Positions 37,315 to 40,425 of a DNA stretch of 40,425 bases are shown here, piece after piece. Origin of the DNA: Staphylococcus pasteuri (GTDB taxonomy: Bacteria > Bacillota > Bacilli > Staphylococcales > Staphylococcaceae); assembly GCF_003970495.1 (NCBI RefSeq), contig NZ_RXWW01000053.1, positions 1-40,425 of the forward strand, read 5' to 3'. The position numbers and the translations under genes were made by a program. The notes beneath the pieces were generated by a model. It was not told the DNA's origin. It worked only from the letters and a program-made list of their open reading frames with translations, and did not search any database. Each line of letters opens with the position of its first letter. The first letter of the stretch is position 1.

Positions 37315-38793
37315 ATGAAAAAAGCAATTTTAAGTGTTTCAAATAAAAGCGGTATTGTTGAATTTGCAAAATCATTACACTCTTTAGGCTATGAACTTTA
37401 TTCAACAGGTGGTACAAAACAAATTTTAGAAGAAGCTCAAGTTGATGTGAAATCTGTTACAGAACTCACACAATTTCCTGAAATCATGGATGGGCGCGTT
37501 AAAACATTACATCCTGCAGTTCACGGAGGCATATTAGCTGATAGAGATAAACAAGAACATTTAGATCAATTAAAAGAGCAACATATTGATCTTATAGATT
37601 TAGTTGTTGTTAATCTTTATCCATTTCAAAAAACAGTCGAAAATCCTGATGTATCGGAAGATGATGCAATCGAAAATATAGATATTGGTGGTCCGACGAT
37701 GTTAAGAGCTGCAGCTAAGAATTTTAAACATGTCACTACAATTGTTCATCCATCAGACTATAACGAAGTGATTAGTAGAATCAAAAACAATCAATTGGAT
37801 GAAGCATACCGTAGATCACTAATGATTAAAGTATTTGAACATACGACTCAATATGATGAAGCAATTGTTAATTTCTTCAAAGATAATAAAGAAACATTAC
37901 GTTACGGAGAAAATCCACAACAATCAGCTTATTTTGTAAGAACATCTAATGCTAAACATACTATTGCAGGTGCTAAACAATTACATTGTAAGCAATTAAG
38001 TTATAACAATATTAAAGATGCAGATGCAGCACTGTCATTAGTAAAGAAATTTGAAGAACCAGCTACAATAGCTGTTAAACATATGAATCCGTGTGGCGTC
38101 GGAATTGGGAAATCTATAGAATTTGCTTTTCAAAATGCATTTGATGCAGACAATCAATCGATATTCGGTGGTATTATTGCGCTAAATCGTGCAGTGACGG
38201 CAGAATTAGCTCAAACGTTACATTCAATCTTTTTAGAAGTAGTTATCGCACCAAAATTTACAGATGAAGCGCTAGAAATTTTGACTCAAAAGAAAAATAT
38301 TCGATTATTAGAAATAGATACTACGATTGATAGTAGAGAAGAGGAATTTGTATCAGTATCTGGTGGATATTTAGTACAGGATAAAGATAATTACGAAGTT
38401 AGTCGTGAAGACATGAAGGTTGCAACTGAAGTTCAACCCACAGAAAAGCAGTGGAATGCAATGTTATTAGGTTGGAAAGTTGTAAGTGCTGTTAAAAGTA
38501 ATGCTGTTATCTTAAGTAATGAAAAACAAACAGTAGGTATTGGTGCGGGCCAAATGAACCGAGTTGGATCAGCTAAAATTGCATTAGAAAGAGCAATAGA
38601 AATTAATGAGAATGTAGCTTTAGTATCTGACGGCTTTTTCCCGATGGACGATACAGTAGAATTAGCTGCTAAAAATGGCATTAAAGCAATTATTCAACCT
38701 GGTGGTTCAATTAAAGATCAAGCGTCGATAGATATGGCAAATAAATATGGAATTACAATGGTAATGACAGGTATGCGTCATTTTAAACACTAA
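37315..38793 (+). CDS. purH: Bifunctional AICAR transformylase / IMP cyclohydrolase PurH
   Basis: A 492-residue two-domain enzyme that makes the last two steps to IMP. The N-terminal cyclohydrolase (about 1-190) has [39 protein letters not shown] and [15 protein letters not shown]. The C-terminal transformylase has [26 protein letters not shown] with the catalytic Lys-His, and the DGFFPMDD and PGGSIKD segments. ATG 37315 follows GAGGAG. The gap to purN is 17 nt. Confidence 0.97.
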   Translation: MKKAILSVSNKSGIVEFAKSLHSLGYELYSTGGTKQILEEAQVDVKSVTELTQFPEIMDGRVKTLHPAVHGGILADRDKQEHLDQLKEQHIDLIDLVVVNLYPFQKTVENPDVSEDDAIENIDIGGPTMLRAAAKNFKHVTTIVHPSDYNEVISRIKNNQLDEAYRRSLMIKVFEHTTQYDEAIVNFFKDNKETLRYGENPQQSAYFVRTSNAKHTIAGAKQLHCKQLSYNNIKDADAALSLVKKFEEPATIAVKHMNPCGVGIGKSIEFAFQNAFDADNQSIFGGIIALNRAVTAELAQTLHSIFLEVVIAPKFTDEALEILTQKKNIRLLEIDTTIDSREEEFVSVSGGYLVQDKDNYEVSREDMKVATEVQPTEKQWNAMLLGWKVVSAVKSNAVILSNEKQTVGIGAGQMNRVGSAKIALERAIEINENVALVSDGFFPMDDTVELAAKNGIKAIIQPGGSIKDQASIDMANKYGITMVMTGMRHFKH

Positions 38794-38820
38794 AAGTTAA
38801 AACATGAAGGGAGTAAATTC

Positions 38821-40059
38821 ATGAACGTACTCGTTATAGGTGCTGGTGGTCGTGAACATGTATTAGCAAATAAATTAAATCAATCTCCATTAGTTGATCA
38901 GGTGCATGTTATACCTGGTAATGAAGCTATGGTAAATGTTGCACAAATTCATACAGATATTAAGGAAAATGATAATGAAGGTATTTTAGAATTTGTAACT
39001 CAACATCAAATTGAATGGGTCGTGATTGGGCCTGAACAACCACTGATTGATGGTCTGCCTGATTTATTAAGAGAATATCAAATTAAAGTATTTGGGCCTA
39101 ATAGTGATGCTGCTCAAATAGAAGGATCTAAGTCTTTTGCAAAGAGAATTATGGATAAATATCATATTCCAACAGCTCAATATAGAGAAATTGATAATAA
39201 AGACGAGGCATTAACATATGTTAATCATTGCGATTTACCAATTGTGATTAAAAAAGATGGTTTAGCAGCTGGTAAAGGGGTAGTTATAGCTACCAATCGA
39301 AATGATGCTAAAGAAGCTGTGAATCAAATGTTTAGTGAGGACTCTGGTACAGTAGTATTTGAGGAGTTCTTAGAAGGTGAAGAGTTCTCAGTCATGACCT
39401 TTGTTAATGGTAAAAGAGCTATACCTTTTGATTGTATTGCGCAAGATCATAAGCGTGCATATGATAATGACGAAGGACCTAATACGGGTGGTATGGGTGC
39501 ATATTGTCCAGTACCACATATTAACCAAGATATACTAAAAAGAACGAATGATGAAATAGCTCAACCTATTGCTAATGCAATGGCTGAAGAAGGTTATCAT
39601 TTCTTCGGTTTGTTATATATCGGAGCTATTCTTAACGAAGATGGAGCAAAAGTCATTGAATTTAATGCAAGATTTGGCGATCCAGAAGCACAAGTATTAT
39701 TAACACGTATGAAAAGTGATTTGATGGATCATATCATCGCTCTAGATAAAGGTGACGAGATTCATTTAGAATGGAAAGATGAATCTGTAGTTGGTGTGAT
39801 GTTAGCCTCTAAAGGCTACCCAGGTCATTATGAAAAAGGGCATAAAGTAAGTGGATTCGAATTGAATCAGAACTATTATGTAAGTGGCTTGAAAAAAGAA
39901 AATAATCAATACGTTAATTCAGGAGGTCGTGTCATATTAGCTATAGGACAAGGAGACAATTTAGCTAAAGCACAACAAGAAGCCTATAAAAATGTTGAAA
40001 AAATTAATAGTGATAATTTATTCTATAGAAACGATATTGGTAATAAAGCACTAAAGTAA
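38821..40059 (+). CDS. purD: Phosphoribosylamine-glycine ligase PurD
   Basis: A 412-residue ATP-grasp enzyme that joins phosphoribosylamine and glycine to form GAR, the second step of purine synthesis. It starts [19 protein letters not shown], and shows [37 protein letters not shown] and [16 protein letters not shown] 38821 has GAAGGGAG ahead. It is the last gene of the pur operon; the hairpin at 40132-40174 is the first good terminator after it. Confidence 0.97.
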   Translation: MNVLVIGAGGREHVLANKLNQSPLVDQVHVIPGNEAMVNVAQIHTDIKENDNEGILEFVTQHQIEWVVIGPEQPLIDGLPDLLREYQIKVFGPNSDAAQIEGSKSFAKRIMDKYHIPTAQYREIDNKDEALTYVNHCDLPIVIKKDGLAAGKGVVIATNRNDAKEAVNQMFSEDSGTVVFEEFLEGEEFSVMTFVNGKRAIPFDCIAQDHKRAYDNDEGPNTGGMGAYCPVPHINQDILKRTNDEIAQPIANAMAEEGYHFFGLLYIGAILNEDGAKVIEFNARFGDPEAQVLLTRMKSDLMDHIIALDKGDEIHLEWKDESVVGVMLASKGYPGHYEKGHKVSGFELNQNYYVSGLKKENNQYVNSGGRVILAIGQGDNLAKAQQEAYKNVEKINSDNLFYRNDIGNKALK

Positions 40060-40131
40060 TGACACCGTACTCTGATTAACAGTTTATAAAATGCAAAAAA
40101 GGTCCGGGACATAAAGTTCTTGGACAAATGA

Positions 40132-40174
40132 AAAAAGGTAATTTCTATTGAAATAATATAGAAATTACCTTTTT
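40132..40174 (+). repeat. Palindromic intergenic repeat, copy 2 (acts as pur operon terminator)
   Basis: A 17-bp stem (40132-40148 with 40158-40174) encloses the loop TGAAATAAT. Its core matches copy 1 at 11886-11912 in 26 of 27 bases, and the bases flanking the core differ in a paired way (AGC/GCT against GGT/ACC). A T5 run ends the stem, so it probably terminates pur transcription. Confidence 0.75.
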
Positions 40175-40308
40175 CATTGTTATTTTGATTATTTTCAGCT
40201 CGTTGAGCTACTACATTAATCCAAAAAATGGTTCTTCATCTATTTTCCTTTGACTATAGATTACTTTCGTTATAGTCCCAATTTTGAGTATTCTATTATA
40301 AATTACAT

Positions 40309-40415
40309 ATAAATACCTAGTATTTATGGCGAGACTCTTGAGGGAACAGGACAAGCTGAAGACTACAGGCTGAAGCTGTCCCCTAAGAAAGCGAGCCGAT
40401 AATACGAAGTATTAT
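40309..40415. repeat. Structured intergenic element bracketed by two small palindromes
   Basis: A 107-nt unit. It opens with the palindrome ATAAATAC-CTA-GTATTTAT (40309-40327) and closes with ATAATAC-GAA-GTATTAT (40399-40415). The GC-richer core between them (GGCGAGACTCTTGAGGGAAC ... AAAGCGAGCC) folds on paper into CTT(G)AGG/CCTAAG and GGACA(A)GCT/AGCTGTCC stems. It resembles, from memory, intergenic repeats seen in many staphylococcal and bacilli genomes. Its function is unknown. Confidence 0.6.
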
Positions 40416-40425
40416 AAATAAAGAA

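Larger units (their letters stand above)
40060..40425. other. Non-coding region after purD with two repeat-like elements
   Basis: No gene is seen in these 366 bp. The stretch holds a GGTCCGGGACATAAAG-type string (40101-40116), the palindromic repeat copy 2, a small AGCTC/GAGCT hairpin near 40198-40210, and the bracketed element at 40309-40415. Confidence 0.6.

Noticed and set aside
1..40425. CRISPR arrays, tRNA or rRNA genes, insertion sequences, prophage or defence islands
   Set aside because: No regularly spaced direct repeats, cloverleaf sequences, transposase or integrase genes or phage genes were seen; the window is mainly conserved chromosomal backbone.

Overview
The window is low-GC (roughly one third G+C) Gram-positive chromosomal DNA from a Staphylococcus. 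Gene content and order follow the staphylococcal backbone: menA / menFDHB, bifunctional autolysin atl, an LCP-family gene beside fmtA, qoxABCD, folD, and the whole purEKCSQLFMNHD operon. Three things argue against S. aureus and for a coagulase-negative species. The sspABC protease operon that I recall lying after menB in S. aureus is absent. A polyamine-detoxification pair, paiA-paiB, is present. The flavohemoglobin gene hmp sits beside qox. The species cannot be fixed from the sequence alone.

Layout. 1-3100: a MarR regulator with paiA and paiB, then two small minus-strand genes (a 33-residue cationic peptide and a TM2-domain protein) and a GNAT acetyltransferase. 3100-8900: menaquinone synthesis, with menA divergent from the overlapping menF-menD-menH-menB operon. 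8900-11820: a PatA-like aminotransferase, a membrane acyltransferase and a divergent MarR regulator. 12040-20620: cell-envelope block with the 1365-residue autolysin Atl, a GNAT, a DUF2538-type gene, an LCP wall-teichoic-acid ligase and FmtA. 20690-25680: a nucleoside hydrolase and the quinol oxidase operon qoxABCD. 25970-28630: a small secreted Ig-like protein, hmp and folD. 28830-40060: the eleven-gene purine operon. 40060-40425: non-coding, with two repeat-like palindromic elements.

How the genes fit together. The men genes make the menaquinone whose reduced form is the electron donor of the Qox oxidase. Hmp removes nitric oxide, which poisons haem-copper oxidases. Atl, the LCP protein and FmtA act on peptidoglycan and teichoic acid at the cell surface. 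FolD makes the 10-formyl-tetrahydrofolate used by PurN and PurH, and it is divergent from purE across a region holding a PurR-box-like operator. The pur genes are tightly packed or overlapping and read as one transcript.

No tRNA, rRNA, CRISPR array, insertion sequence or prophage was seen. The most rewarding places for a second look are the unlisted 33-residue peptide gene, the long hairpin with a T-run abutting the patA ribosome binding site, the two intergenic repeat families, the palindrome in front of the MarR-paiAB operon and the PurR-box-bearing palindrome upstream of purE.
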